Assembly (NCBI RefSeq): GCF_003601985.1
Contig: NZ_QZXA01000002.1
Coordinates: 620,001 to 684,000, forward strand
DNA length: 64,000 nt
Reading direction: 5' to 3'
Source of the DNA: Mesorhizobium jarvisii
Lineage (GTDB): Bacteria; Pseudomonadota; Alphaproteobacteria; Rhizobiales; Rhizobiaceae
Position 1 is the first letter of the stretch; every line of letters begins with the position of its first letter. The notes under the pieces were generated by a model that saw nothing but the letters and a program-made list of their open reading frames with translations, was not told where the DNA came from and ran no database searches. Shown here one piece after another: positions 43,735-52,818 of this stretch. The translations under genes were made by a program, and so were the position numbers.

Positions 43735-44928
43735 ATGGCGACCGGTATAGGCCGGAGCACACGGGCGAATGTTGCCACCATCTTCGCCCTCACCCTGCCG
43801 ATCGTCGTCGGCGCGGCCGGCTTTGGCGTGGAGACCTCCTACTGGTACTACAACAGCCTGAGACTACAGGCGACGGCCGATGCCGCGGCCTATGCCGGCG
43901 CGCTTGAACAGATCTCGGGTTCCGACAAGCCGACGATCATCGCGGCCGCGACGCAATCGGCAGCGACAAACGGGCTGGGCTCGGGCACGATCGTGGTCAA
44001 TACGCCGCCGGCGTCCGGGCCGAATACGGCGAAGAAGGCAGTCGAGGTCATCGTCGCTCAGAACCTCAACCGGATGTTCACCTCGATCTTCACACAAGGT
44101 CAGGTGCCCGAGCAGGCGAGGGCGGTGGCCCTCATCACCGACGCCTCGAAGTCCTGCATGACCGCGCTCGATGCGACCGCCTCGCAGGCTGTGCTGTTTT
44201 CCGGCAATACCAGCGTGAAGGTCACCGGCTGCGTGGTGATGTCCAACTCGAACGCTTCGGACGCCATCAAGCTCCAGGGCTCGGCAGCACTGCAGGTCGA
44301 TTGCCTGATATCGGCGGGCGGCGTTTCTCTCAGCAATCCGGTTACGACCGTCTGCCCGGCCCCGATCACCCAGGCGCTGCCTGTCGCCGATCCATTCGCC
44401 GACCTGCCGACCCCGGCCGCCTCGAACCCTTGCCAGAATGCCAACAAGTCGACATTGAAGCCCGGCACCTACTGCAGCGGACTCAGCCTTAGCGGTAGCG
44501 TTACCCTCCAGCCGGGCGTCTATGTCGTTCAGGGCAATCTAAAGATAAACGCCAACGCTTCCGTCACCGGCAGCGGGGTGACTATCTTCATGTCAGGCAG
44601 CTCGACGGTCAGCATGAATGGCAACGCCTCCGTGCAGCTCAGTGCGCCGACTTCGGGCGCCTATTCAGGCGTTCTGTTTTATGGCGACAGGGCCGGCAGC
44701 AGTGCATCCAGCACGTTCAACGGTACAGCCGACTCGCTGCTGACTGGGGCCATCTACTTCCCAAGACAGCAGATCAGCTATCTCGGCAATTTCTCGGGCA
44801 ACGGCGGCTGCACCCAAGTCGTCGCCGATACGATACAATGGTCAGGCAGTTCAACCATCAATCAGGATTGCACCAGCCTCGGAATGCGCGACATTCCGGC
44901 CGGGCAGTCCGTGGCACTGGTCGAGTAG
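43735..44928 (+). CDS. TadG-like pilus-assembly protein
   Basis: About 397 residues from MATGIGRSTRANVATI; an earlier ATG at 43702 is possible but has no ribosome site. The N-terminus has the TadE/G pattern: charged residues, then ATIFALTLPIVVGAAGFGVE as a single hydrophobic helix, then WYYNSLRLQATADAAA. The rest is secreted and rich in Ser, Asn and Gly, with beta-helix-like repeats (SGSVTLQPG, NANASVTGSG). TadG-like proteins are minor components of Flp/Tad pilus systems that act at the inner membrane or surface. The next two genes encode TadE-like proteins. Confidence 0.75.
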   Translation: MATGIGRSTRANVATIFALTLPIVVGAAGFGVETSYWYYNSLRLQATADAAAYAGALEQISGSDKPTIIAAATQSAATNGLGSGTIVVNTPPASGPNTAKKAVEVIVAQNLNRMFTSIFTQGQVPEQARAVALITDASKSCMTALDATASQAVLFSGNTSVKVTGCVVMSNSNASDAIKLQGSAALQVDCLISAGGVSLSNPVTTVCPAPITQALPVADPFADLPTPAASNPCQNANKSTLKPGTYCSGLSLSGSVTLQPGVYVVQGNLKINANASVTGSGVTIFMSGSSTVSMNGNASVQLSAPTSGAYSGVLFYGDRAGSSASSTFNGTADSLLTGAIYFPRQQISYLGNFSGNGGCTQVVADTIQWSGSSTINQDCTSLGMRDIPAGQSVALVE

Positions 44929-44933
44929 CCCCG

Positions 44934-45374
44934 GTGGAACGCGGATCAAAGCCGATCCTTGGCGACCGTTCGGGCGTTGCCGCGGTCGAGTTCGCCATGG
45001 TCCTGCCCTTCCTGTGCGCGGCGCTGCTCGGTATCATCGACGGCTGGTCCTATGTGACGAGTTCGCTGTCGATGCGTGCCGGCGTCAAGACCGCCGCGAA
45101 CCTGATCATGGAAGGGTCGACGAATGATACGGCGACGCAAGCCGTTGCCATTTCGAGCTGGGAGAAACGGCCGGCGGACGGCCAGGTCACGCTAAGCCGG
45201 ATCTATATGTGCGGGACGACCGTGGTCGACGCCTCCACGCTGTGCAGCGGACCAAAGGTGCCGTCGGTCTATGTTCAGATCCAGGCATCGGCCACCTGGA
45301 CGCCGCCCTTCACCTTCGGCGTCTTTTCCGCTTCCAGCGTCATCGGCCATCTGGAGGTGATCCGTGTTCGCTAG
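44934..45374 (+). CDS. TadE-like pilus-assembly protein
   Basis: About 146 residues with a GTG start directly after the stop of the TadG-like gene. The pattern [20 protein letters not shown], then [11 protein letters not shown] and a later Cys-containing part, is the TadE-like domain with the prepilin-like cleavage motif and one membrane helix. It acts with the TadG-like protein in assembly of a Flp-type pilus or an exported structure. The downstream TadE-like gene overlaps it. Confidence 0.75.
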   Translation: MERGSKPILGDRSGVAAVEFAMVLPFLCAALLGIIDGWSYVTSSLSMRAGVKTAANLIMEGSTNDTATQAVAISSWEKRPADGQVTLSRIYMCGTTVVDASTLCSGPKVPSVYVQIQASATWTPPFTFGVFSASSVIGHLEVIRVR

Positions 45375-45894
45375 AGCGTCTCACCGCTTCGCGGAAATGG
45401 CGAAACGCCCTAGCTCTTTGTTTTGTCGCGATTCCTTGGGGGCAGCGCTGCGCGCTTTTCCCGGGACAACCGGCTCACACTTTTCCTGGAATTGCGCCAG
45501 GCAAAGCGCCTTCCGGCGAGATCGATCAGGCGGATCCGGGTTGGAGTTCGCGCTGATCGCACCGTTCCTCATCATATTGCTGTTCGGGATCTTCGCCCTG
45601 GGCTGGTCGATGCATTCGGTGTCCAGCGTTCGCTATACGCTGGAGACATCATCGCGCTCGCTGCAGCTTCAGAACACGCTGACCCAGGCCGACATCCAAT
45701 CGATCGCCACGCAGAAATTGCAGGCCTTGGGTTTGAAGGATGTGAACGTGACGATCGCCATCGACCCGGCAAGCGGCGGTTTCCGCATGGCGCATCTGAC
45801 CGCCACCTATGCCTTCGTCGTCGATTTTCCTTACCTCGACACCTTTCCGATCAACTACGCCACCACTGTTACCGTGCCGCTGGTCGGCGGTTAG
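45364..45894 (+). CDS. TadE-like protein with an N-terminus made from an inserted repeat
   Basis: A 176-residue frame starting GTG (overlapping the previous gene). Only residues from about 55 on are TadE-like: [19 protein letters not shown], then [11 protein letters not shown]. The first 55 residues read through an intergenic-type palindromic repeat (45374-45500) and have no pilus similarity. The ancestral gene may have started further in, near the SGGSGLEF codons, or the repeat insertion altered the start. It is likely the third member of the same operon, but with a disturbed N-terminus. Confidence 0.65.
   Translation: MFARASHRFAEMAKRPSSLFCRDSLGAALRAFPGTTGSHFSWNCARQSAFRRDRSGGSGLEFALIAPFLIILLFGIFALGWSMHSVSSVRYTLETSSRSLQLQNTLTQADIQSIATQKLQALGLKDVNVTIAIDPASGGFRMAHLTATYAFVVDFPYLDTFPINYATTVTVPLVGG
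45374..45510. repeat. Mesorhizobium-type palindromic repeat inside a coding frame
   Basis: The sequence beginning AGAGCGTCTCACCGCTTCGCGG and running through TTTGTTTTGTCGCGATTCC to CACTTTTCCTGGAATTGC closely follows a repeat that I recognise as common between genes in Mesorhizobium. It has an inverted repeat of the type GATTCC...GGAATTGC. Here it lies inside the 5' part of a tad gene. Confidence 0.65.
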
Positions 45895-45925
45895 TCAATA
45901 CGGCGCTGACGCGAGCTTCCGCGTT

Positions 45926-46462
45926 TCAGCCGGCATGGTCCAGCAGTCTTATGGTGGTGTCACGGCGATGTTCGGAATTGGCGCGATCGATGCCTTCCAC
46001 GGTGATCGCGAAGGTTCCGTTCTCGATCCTTCCAATCCAGCCCTTGGCTTTCAGGTACCAGAGATGAAACTCAAGATGTTCTCGTGGACAGCCTGACAAA
46101 CGTTCGATTTCTGTATCGCCAATGCCGGGATTGTTTACGTCTTGTCGGCGTTTGACGTAGAGCAGGGAGAGCAATTTTGCCTGAATGGCCACATCACGTT
46201 CGATGGTTGTGTTGTTGCTGGCTTCCCCAATCAACTCCGTTCGCAGATTCAAATGGTCCTTGTGCTGAATGTCATACCGCGCGCGCTTGACAGGGTCTTT
46301 GAGAACATTGTGGGCTTCCAGGATTTCGCTGAACCGTGATTCATCGCCGGTGTCCTGATTGTCAGGATGGTAGCGCATGGCAAAATAGCGGAATACCCGT
46401 TCTATCGTTTCCGAGTTGGCGTTCGGGCTGATTTCCAGGAGTTCGTAGTAGTCAACGAACAA
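45926..46462 (-). CDS. J-domain (DnaJ-like) protein
   Basis: A 178-residue protein. The N-terminal J-domain is complete: DYYELLEISPNANSETIERV, then MRYHPDN with the HPD motif, then FSEILEAHNVLKDPVKRARYD. The C-terminal 100 residues are helical, without Gly/Phe-rich or zinc parts, so it is a class III J-protein that recruits DnaK for an unidentified substrate. The end has a winged-helix feel (GCPREHLEFHLWYLKAKGW), which might bind DNA; this is inferred. Confidence 0.85.
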   Translation of the reverse strand: MFVDYYELLEISPNANSETIERVFRYFAMRYHPDNQDTGDESRFSEILEAHNVLKDPVKRARYDIQHKDHLNLRTELIGEASNNTTIERDVAIQAKLLSLLYVKRRQDVNNPGIGDTEIERLSGCPREHLEFHLWYLKAKGWIGRIENGTFAITVEGIDRANSEHRRDTTIRLLDHAG

Positions 46463-46536
46463 GATGGCGCCCCCACAACATCGCTATTGCGCACACCGTC
46501 GAGAGCATGACCGCTGAAGCCAAGAAACAACGGTCC

Positions 46537-46710
46537 TCAACTTGCGGCTTCGATTGGCGCGAACTGAAGCCGATCGAGAGAATCCGCGCGTGACATTGCA
46601 ATCAGCCGCGCAACGTCGAAGGCGGCCAGAATGATGAAAACAGCCGTGAGGTTAAGGAAGGCGGGTGATGCAAAAATGCTCCCGCTCGGATCATAGCTGC
46701 TCAGTTCCAT
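46537..46710 (-). CDS. small single-span membrane protein
   Basis: A 57-residue frame, MELSSYDPSGSIFASPAF, then LNLTAVFIILAAFDVARLI, then a polar tail. AAGGGG about ten bases upstream supplies a ribosome site. One membrane helix is clear. No family recognised. Confidence 0.5.
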   Translation of the reverse strand: MELSSYDPSGSIFASPAFLNLTAVFIILAAFDVARLIAMSRADSLDRLQFAPIEAAS

Positions 46711-46990
46711 GGCGCTCTACCCCTTCAGCGACCCGATGGTTTGAATAATGATCCGGCTTTATGAGGAACACAAGCGCATGCTAATAAGATGGTTGATGCG
46801 GTTACTCTGGGACTCAGCAAGGGCGCCTCGAGCGTGAGCGGGAGCAGGAGGCGGCAGTGCTGCGCTACCGCCTCGCCGCGGAGGAGCGCGCATTGACCAC
46901 TCTGGCGCGCAGCGGGAGGCGTCCGAGCGGGCCGGACGATGCGGCCGCGTAACTTGCGGCGACCGGTCCTTCTTCTGTCCCGTAATGGAT
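46711..46990 (+). other. gap with decayed coding remnant
   Basis: The plus strand from about 46799 to 46953 reads a helical, charged stretch (EREQEAAVLRYRLAAEERAL) that ends at TAA, but no start codon or ribosome site is present, so it looks like the remnant of a coiled-coil gene. Nothing else is seen. Confidence 0.3.
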
Positions 46991-47001
46991 CAATTTGTCG
47001 C

Positions 47002-47017
47002 TGGCACAACAATTGCA
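47002..47017 (+). promoter_or_regulatory. sigma-54 (RpoN) promoter
   Basis: TGGCACAACAATTGCA: GG and GC are separated by exactly 10 bases and both flanking sequences (TGGCAC and TTGCA) match the -24/-12 consensus. Transcription should start near 47028. No NifA or NtrC upstream site was recognised by eye. Confidence 0.6.
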
Positions 47018-47027
47018 TTGTCAGCAT

Positions 47028-47105
47028 AGCCGGCTGTTGGGACCGGCAATTGGGGCGAGGTTGGGGCAGGCCTCGCCGCTTCGCAAATGGAGCGGCGAGG
47101 TTTCT
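47028..47105 (+). ncRNA. candidate sigma-54-dependent small RNA
   Basis: From the predicted start to a hairpin of CCTCGCCGCT (47071-47080) with AGCGGCGAGG (47091-47100), a perfect 10-bp stem followed by TTTCTG. A first hairpin, GCCGG/CCGGC, lies at 47030-47047. A second GGCGAGG at 47054-47060 can also pair with CCTCGCC at 47071-47077, so two mutually exclusive folds exist. No reading frame with a ribosome site fills the segment. It might be a regulatory RNA of nitrogen metabolism; that is speculation. Confidence 0.45.
47071..47103 (+). terminator. terminator hairpin of the candidate small RNA
   Basis: Perfect 10-bp stem with a 10-base loop followed by TTT. Confidence 0.55.
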
Positions 47106-47247
47106 GCGTTCAAGCAGATTGCAGGTGCAACCGGAGACACAGCGACTGGCCATAGGCGGGCGCCAGGACGCGCGGGAAGCCTCTGCCGCGTAGGACAGCG
47201 CCAGCGGGAAACGCGCGCTCGTGACGCCAACTAGGCGGCTTAACGCC

Positions 47248-47322
47248 TCACCTAAGGATAAAGTACAGCGGAACGAGTATCGAGAATGCCGCGACAGCGG
47301 TCAGAAAAATGTCTGTAGTCAT
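47248..47322 (-). CDS. tiny membrane peptide (24 residues)
   Basis: MTTDIFLTAVAAFSILVPLY then FILR and stop: one hydrophobic helix with a Lys-free start and an Arg end. GCGGGGG lies just before the ATG. Similar in size to KdpF- or AcrZ-like small membrane peptides, but no relation is claimed. Confidence 0.4.
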   Translation of the reverse strand: MTTDIFLTAVAAFSILVPLYFILR

Positions 47323-47471
47323 GAGCCCCCGCTCGGAATTTCATGACCATCTCACATTCAATTAGCTAAAATGCAAATGAACTCGCGGCCGGCCATTCGA
47401 ATCTTGCGCGCTCGATCCTGTCGAGGAACATAATCTATCGTTGCGGCGACCCCTCAAAACGGAGATCGCCA

Positions 47472-47687
47472 ATGGCCAGAACCATCCCCTCCAAGCAGCT
47501 ATCGCAGGCTGAAGTCGAGCGCTTTCTGATGGCAGCGGAAGGCACTCCGCAAGAGCATCATGAAGCCGCTGATATCGCCCAAGCAGCGAGCACTTCCGAG
47601 CGCTCCAAAGGACACACGATGCGCCTTCGGCTGTGTAGGCCAACAGGCGCCCAGGGTTCCACGGCAGTGCGGCCCGGCACCCTATAG
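47472..47687 (+). CDS. small hypothetical protein
   Basis: A 71-residue frame, MARTIPSKQLSQAEVERFLM, then a Glu-rich helix and a basic end. The GGAGATCGCCA upstream could serve as a ribosome site. No family recognised; the C-terminal third may not be real coding sequence. Confidence 0.35.
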   Translation: MARTIPSKQLSQAEVERFLMAAEGTPQEHHEAADIAQAASTSERSKGHTMRLRLCRPTGAQGSTAVRPGTL

Positions 47688-47821
47688 ATTGGGATGTGAA
47701 TAGGACGCCGGGCCTGACCGACGGGCTGTTTTGTGAGCAACAGCGACGCCGGCTGGTCAATATATGTGCTAATGCTAATATAATTGCAGCGTACGAATGA
47801 AGGAACAGCCGGGAGGAGATG

Positions 47822-48193
47822 ATGTCGATCCGCGAGGAACTGCAGGAGCTTTGGGATATCTACGTTACGGCCTATCGAGACGGGGATGCTGCCGGTTGCG
47901 CAGCGGTATTCACACCTGATGCGGAATTGCATTCTCCCTATGCGCCGCCGGCTCGCGGCCGCGCGGCGATAGAGGCGCTGCATGGCGTCTGGACTCAACA
48001 CGCCACCCCCGACAAAACACTAGCCATAATGGAGGCGGGGACTTCCGGGCACCTGGCATGGTCTCTGGCGGCCTATTCGGAGGGTGAGGCCACCGGAAAT
48101 GGAACTTCACTCAGCGTCTTTGAGCGACACGCTGATGGCGGAGGCTGGTTGATCCGCATGTGCAGTCTCAACAGCACCGATCCCGGCCAATGA
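47822..48193 (+). CDS. SnoaL-like / NTF2-fold protein
   Basis: A 123-residue protein starting MSIREELQELWDIYVTAY, preceded by GGGAGGAG. The pattern WDIYVTAYRDGDAAGCAAVF, then TPDAELHSP, GRAAIEAL and a final WLIRMCSLN strand, is the NTF2-like fold of SnoaL/ketosteroid-isomerase relatives. The fold binds small hydrophobic substrates; the substrate here is unknown. Standalone gene. Confidence 0.8.
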   Translation: MSIREELQELWDIYVTAYRDGDAAGCAAVFTPDAELHSPYAPPARGRAAIEALHGVWTQHATPDKTLAIMEAGTSGHLAWSLAAYSEGEATGNGTSLSVFERHADGGGWLIRMCSLNSTDPGQ

Positions 48194-48571
48194 CCGACAA
48201 GCCGGCCTAGATCGCCAGCGTCTTCGACAGGGCGCACTGGTGCACTATCCTGACTACATAGGATGAAGATGAAGCCCAGGCGCTGGAGCAGGCGATGCTT
48301 CAGGATGGCGCGGGTCGAGGAGTTCACCCCGAAGGCGAAGAAGCGCTAAAGGGCTCGGCGCAGACGGCGATAGGTCCGGTGATGGAATGGCGAGTCTCTG
48401 AAAGTCCGCCGCATTCACGCATGCCGGATTCGGCATGGGTGGCGTCCACCCTGCATGCGAAATTGTTTGCTTTGCCATTTTGACCGATTCCTTGGAATCG
48501 GCCGGCTCCGGGCGATATTGGCCAAAAATTGGACAGTAAGGACGGGGAGGTCGCCAAGTGTTTGAAAAGTC
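48194..48571. other. intergenic, no gene seen
   Basis: Overlapping frames on both strands have no ribosome site or similarity. Confidence 0.4.
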
Positions 48572-48646
48572 TGGTACGCCCAAGGGGAATCGAACCCCTG
48601 TTACCGCCGTGAAAGGGCGGTGTCCTAACCGCTAGACGATGGGCGC
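48572..48646 (-). tRNA. trnE: tRNA-Glu (UUC)
   Basis: Read on the minus strand: acceptor stem GCGCCCA, D-arm, anticodon stem CCGCC with loop CTTTCAC and GGCGG, so anticodon TTC, then the T-arm GGGGTTCGATTCCCC and acceptor TGGGCGT with A and an encoded CCA. All stems pair (one G-U at the first pair). 75 bases. Confidence 0.95.
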
Positions 48647-48969
48647 GCTCAGACGAAGCGGCTTATACTGACGTTGTGCGCAACCGGCAACCCGTCAGGT
48701 GCCGGCTTGGACAACTTTTTTCCAGTCCTTGGAAACGATGGGGTTTCGCCATGGCTGCACGGCTTGCCGGCCAGGGGAAACGCCCATCGTTTCGTCATTC
48801 TGGGCCGAGCAAGGAGCGCAGCGACGCGGCACAGACCCTAGAACCCATGCCCCGACTCAGGGGCGCTGCAGCGGTGCAGTGGCGCTTTGGCCAATCTCGA
48901 AAGTTTTGAGAATTGTCCAATGGACCGATGTTGTCTGCCCGCAGGCTCCGGCCCGTCAAATCGCGCCGT
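48647..48969. other. gap between tRNA-Glu and the DUF882 gene, nothing seen
   Basis: No gene or clear regulatory element. Confidence 0.4.
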
Positions 48970-50226
48970 TCAGCCGTCGTCACCGCCGCTGCGCCGGCGG
49001 CAGCGCCAGTTCCAGTCGCGCTCGGGCCCGACATCGACGTGTACCGATTCGGTGTGGCAATAGGTGCCGACGCCACCGCGGCCGGGCATGGTCCTGATGT
49101 AGTTCGCCAGTTCCCATTTGGAGACGCCGGGAACCTGGATGTCGGCGGCGGCGCAGTACATGTGCAGCGAGTTCTTGGCACCGTTGGCGCGGCGGTTGCG
49201 GGCGGGGTCGCGGTAGCCAGACGTGACCACCATCTTGCGGCCGTAATGGCCTTCGATCGTCTTCAGCACGCGCACCAGCGAGGGCTTCAGGCAGGCGACA
49301 TCGACGCTTTCGTTCTGCTTCAGCAGGCCGTTGGGCGCGAGCCGGGCCATGCCGGCGGCGGACGCAACCTGATAGCTGCCGCCGATTGGACCCTCGTCCT
49401 CATTGAGGTCGACGTCGCTTTCGTCGTCGAGGCCGGATTTGCGCTTGATCTCGAACAGGGCGGTCTGGCGCACGCCAGGCAAGGCATCGCTGCCAGTGAT
49501 ATGACCGGCGTCGTCACCGGTCGAGGCCAACTGTATCGGCTTTGCCGTGGAGTCGGCCGAGGCCAAAGTGATGATCGGCTTTGCCGCCGCGGCGGGCGCG
49601 GGCTTGGCCTGTGCGGTCGGCTGTTCGCCCGATCGCGTGTTGATGAGCGGAGCCGGTGTGGCCGAAGCGGGCGTGGCGCCGAACATCGAGGCCAGGAAGC
49701 CCCGTTTCTTCGGCGCCTCGGCTTGTGGCGCCTCACCCGCGGTCACATAGACCGGATTGTTCATCACCGGCGCCGCGGCTGGCTTCGGCGTTGTCACCGC
49801 GGCATCGGCGGCAGCGATCTTCTGGGCGACCGCGTCGGTCTGCTGCGCCGTCTGGGCCGGCTGCTGCAAGGCCTGCGGCGTTTGTCCCGCGATCGTTTCA
49901 GCGCCGGCCGGCGTTATCAGCGGAAAGGCTGCTTGGGGCTTGGCCATCGGTACGTAAGCGACTTTTTCGGGGAGCGCGGTATCGCCTTCGCTCATCACGG
50001 TCGTTTGCATGGCCGTTGTCTGCGATGTCGAATCGGCGGTGGCGACGGACTTGCCGGTGGCGGCCGCATTGATGTCAGAGGCTGAGGCATTGTAGCCGGG
50101 CATTCCGACCGACATTGTCGGGTCGCCGGCCGATGTGCAGGAGGCCAGGAGCACAGAGCAGAGCGCTGCCAAGATGGCGCTGCGTTCTCCCTTTGCGAGG
50201 CTCCATCCTGCTGATTTCAAAGTCAA
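48970..50226 (-). CDS. DUF882/YcbK-like peptidase M15 lipoprotein
   Basis: About 418 residues from a TTG at 50226 with GAGGGGG just upstream; an earlier ATG at 50268 lacks such a site. The N-terminus has a lipoprotein signal with LLASC. Then a long Ala/Pro/Thr-rich, unstructured linker, and a C-terminal DUF882 domain: VTSGYRDPARNRR, SLHMYCAAADIQ and HTESVHVDVG, with the Zn ligands His, Asp and His of the M15/VanY fold. It probably cleaves peptidoglycan cross-links or peptides in the periplasm. Neighbour of tRNA-Glu and convergent with no other gene. Confidence 0.8.
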   Translation of the reverse strand: MTLKSAGWSLAKGERSAILAALCSVLLASCTSAGDPTMSVGMPGYNASASDINAAATGKSVATADSTSQTTAMQTTVMSEGDTALPEKVAYVPMAKPQAAFPLITPAGAETIAGQTPQALQQPAQTAQQTDAVAQKIAAADAAVTTPKPAAAPVMNNPVYVTAGEAPQAEAPKKRGFLASMFGATPASATPAPLINTRSGEQPTAQAKPAPAAAAKPIITLASADSTAKPIQLASTGDDAGHITGSDALPGVRQTALFEIKRKSGLDDESDVDLNEDEGPIGGSYQVASAAGMARLAPNGLLKQNESVDVACLKPSLVRVLKTIEGHYGRKMVVTSGYRDPARNRRANGAKNSLHMYCAAADIQVPGVSKWELANYIRTMPGRGGVGTYCHTESVHVDVGPERDWNWRCRRRSGGDDG

Positions 50227-50442
50227 ATTCCCCCTCGATGTCCGGTCGGTACGTCCTTGGCTCAGCACTGGAAGTCGCTGTCCAAGGTGACCTTTGTCTC
50301 CGATCCGGAAACGAGACCTGTGTCAAATCCGCAAGCCTGGAAGTATTTTTGCAGTGATTGCCGAATTATGGCTGCTTGACGGTTGACGACACCATTTCGC
50401 CCGCTTTTGCCGGGCCGTCAACTCACCACACATTACAGTCCG

Positions 50443-52278
50443 TTACACACGCACCTTCACATAGCTGCCGGGAGCATCGCCCAAGGTTTTCATATGCTTG
50501 CCGGGTTTGCGGGCAGGCACGCGGGTGTTGTCCTTGGCCTCGATCCAGCCTTGCCAGTGCGGCCACCACGACCCGGGATGCTCTACGGCCTTGGCAATCC
50601 ATTGGCCGAAATCGCCTTCCGGTTTGCCGCCGGTCCAATACTGGTACTTGCCGGAGGCGGGCGGATTGACGACACCGGCTATGTGGCCCGATCCCGCCAT
50701 CACGTAGTCGACCTTGCCGCCGAAATATTTCGAGCCGAGGAAGACGGACAGCGCCGGCGCGATGTGATCTTCCCGCGAGGCGAGGTTGTAGATCGGAATG
50801 GTGATATCGCCGAGCGAGACCGTATGCCCGGCGAGCTCCATCGTGCCGCGCGAGAGGTTGTTCTCGAGATAGCAATTGCGCAGGTAGAAGGAATGGTTGG
50901 CTGCCGCCATGCGGGTCGAATCGGCATTCCAGTAGAGCAGGTCGAAGGGCAGGGGGTCCTTGCCGCGCATGTAGTTGTTGACGACATAGGGCCAGATCAG
51001 GTCGCCGGAGCGCAGCATGTTGAAGGCGGTCGCCATCTTGGTGCCGTCGAGATAGCCCTTCTCGTTCATCGATTTCTCCACCGCCGCGACCTGTTCCTCG
51101 TCGACGAAGACCTTGAGGTCACCGGCATAGGTGAAGTCGACCTGCGTGGTGAAGAAAGTGGCTGACTTGATGCGGTCGTCGCCTTCCCTGGCCATCAGAG
51201 CCAGCGCGGCCGCCAGCAGCGTGCCGCCGACGCAGTAGCCGATCGCGTTGACATCCCGCTCGCCGGTCGCCTCCGCGATCGTGTCGAGGGCGTATTGCAG
51301 GCCTTCCCTGATATAGGCTTCCCACCCCTTCGCGCCGTGGCGCTCGTCCGGATTGATCCAGGAGATCACGAAGACGGTGTGGCCCTGCTCGATGGCCCAG
51401 CGGATGAAGGATTTCTGCGGGTTGAGGTCAAGTATGTAGAACTTGTTGATCCAGGGCGGGCAGATCAGCAGCGGGCGCTTCAGCACCGTCTCGGTCGCCG
51501 GATCATACTGGATGATCTCGGCGACATCGCTGCGGCCGACCACCTTGCCGGGTGTGGTGGCGATGTTCCTGCCGATCTCGAAAGGCGAATAGTCGGCCTG
51601 GCGCAGTTTCAGGTCGCCCTTGCCGGCGGCGATGTCCTCGGCCAGCATCTTCATGCCGCGCACCAGGTTCTCGCCGTTGGAAGCGACGGTCTCGCGGAAA
51701 AGTTCGGGGTTGGTCAGGATGAAATTCGACGGCGAGATGGCATTGGACACCTGCTTGACGTAGAAGCTCGCCTTGTGGCGGGTGTGCTCGTCGAGACCTT
51801 CGGCGTGCTCGACCAGTTCGGACGCCCAGCGCGAGGTGACGAGATAGGCCTGCTTGAGGAAATCGAAGAAGGCGTTGCGGCCCCATTCCGGATCCTGGAA
51901 ACGCTTGTCGCCGCGCTCCGGCTTGATGGCGTCGTCTTGGCCTTCGGCGTTGGGGCTGACGCGCTGGATGGCGTTCGCCCACACGGTCATGTAGCCGGCG
52001 AACAGCCGCGTCTGCGCTTCGAGCGCGCGCTGCGGGTCGGCGAGCCAGTATTCGCTCAGCTTGGAAAACGTCTTGACCATGTCGACGACCGGTTCGGCGA
52101 CGTGGTCGCGCACTTCGCCGCGCTCGCGCGGTTCGGCCCAGGCGGACGCCGCCTTGCCGGCCTGCTCGATCATGCGCGCCATGTTCAACGCGAAGCGCTC
52201 CGGATCCTTCACCAGATATTGCTCGACGGTCGAAGGCTCGTCATCTTCCGTTTTGCCCGAATCGGGTGTTTTGGACAT
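50443..52278 (-). CDS. phaC: class I poly(R)-hydroxyalkanoate synthase
   Basis: A 611-residue protein starting MSKTPDSGKTEDDEPSTVE; a 22-codon extension to 52344 has no support. The PhaC lipase-like box is GYCVGGTLLA with catalytic Cys, and the C-terminal region has SREDHIAP (Asp) and GSGHIAG (His). The N-terminal domain has the usual YLADPQRALEAQTRL pattern. It polymerises (R)-3-hydroxyacyl-CoA into storage granules. Class I length. It is divergent from the small lipoprotein gene at 52377. Confidence 0.95.
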   Translation of the reverse strand: MSKTPDSGKTEDDEPSTVEQYLVKDPERFALNMARMIEQAGKAASAWAEPRERGEVRDHVAEPVVDMVKTFSKLSEYWLADPQRALEAQTRLFAGYMTVWANAIQRVSPNAEGQDDAIKPERGDKRFQDPEWGRNAFFDFLKQAYLVTSRWASELVEHAEGLDEHTRHKASFYVKQVSNAISPSNFILTNPELFRETVASNGENLVRGMKMLAEDIAAGKGDLKLRQADYSPFEIGRNIATTPGKVVGRSDVAEIIQYDPATETVLKRPLLICPPWINKFYILDLNPQKSFIRWAIEQGHTVFVISWINPDERHGAKGWEAYIREGLQYALDTIAEATGERDVNAIGYCVGGTLLAAALALMAREGDDRIKSATFFTTQVDFTYAGDLKVFVDEEQVAAVEKSMNEKGYLDGTKMATAFNMLRSGDLIWPYVVNNYMRGKDPLPFDLLYWNADSTRMAAANHSFYLRNCYLENNLSRGTMELAGHTVSLGDITIPIYNLASREDHIAPALSVFLGSKYFGGKVDYVMAGSGHIAGVVNPPASGKYQYWTGGKPEGDFGQWIAKAVEHPGSWWPHWQGWIEAKDNTRVPARKPGKHMKTLGDAPGSYVKVRV

Positions 52279-52376
52279 GGTTCGCGGGGTTCCTCCCGAA
52301 GCGTTTTCTTGACATATTAACATGGGACATCCGACAGGGTCCAATCTCGCTCTACCTCGGCTGCCAAGGAAACAAT

Positions 52377-52772
52377 ATGACGATTAATATTGGCGAGACT
52401 GTTTTTTTTGATGCCGCACGCTTTTGCCGCATCGGCGCGGCGATCGTCCTTTTGGGGATCGCCGGGTGTTCGAGCACGAATACCGGCGCTCCGGTGCCGA
52501 TGGCCGAGAATGCAGGTCCAAAGGATACCGGCACCTTTCCGAACCTCAACATCCCGCCCAAAGTGGCGAACAAGCAGCTCACGCCAGCCGAGACGAACGC
52601 CAAGCTCGCCGAACTCAAGGCTGACGGCGCCGCGCAGGGCGCCAAAAGCAGCGGCGGCGCTGCGGTCGCCAATCAGGCGGCACTGGCGGACCTGGCCGCG
52701 AAACATGGTCCCCAGGCGCTGAAGCAGATCGAAGGCAAATGCGATCCCGCCCTCGACCCTACCTGCAAATGA
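52377..52772 (+). CDS. small lipoprotein of unknown function
   Basis: A 131-residue protein, MTINIGETVFFDAARFCR, then GAAIVLLGIAGCSS, a lipobox with Cys as anchor. The rest is Ala/Lys/Pro-rich, and the end contains two cysteines (KCDPALDPTCK). A short conserved rhizobial family, in my recollection, with no known role. Starts about 100 bp from phaC on the other strand. Confidence 0.65.
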   Translation: MTINIGETVFFDAARFCRIGAAIVLLGIAGCSSTNTGAPVPMAENAGPKDTGTFPNLNIPPKVANKQLTPAETNAKLAELKADGAAQGAKSSGGAAVANQAALADLAAKHGPQALKQIEGKCDPALDPTCK

Positions 52773-52818
52773 GTATATAGCGCGCGCCCAATAGCCCCTT
52801 TTGCTGTCTGGAACTGCC

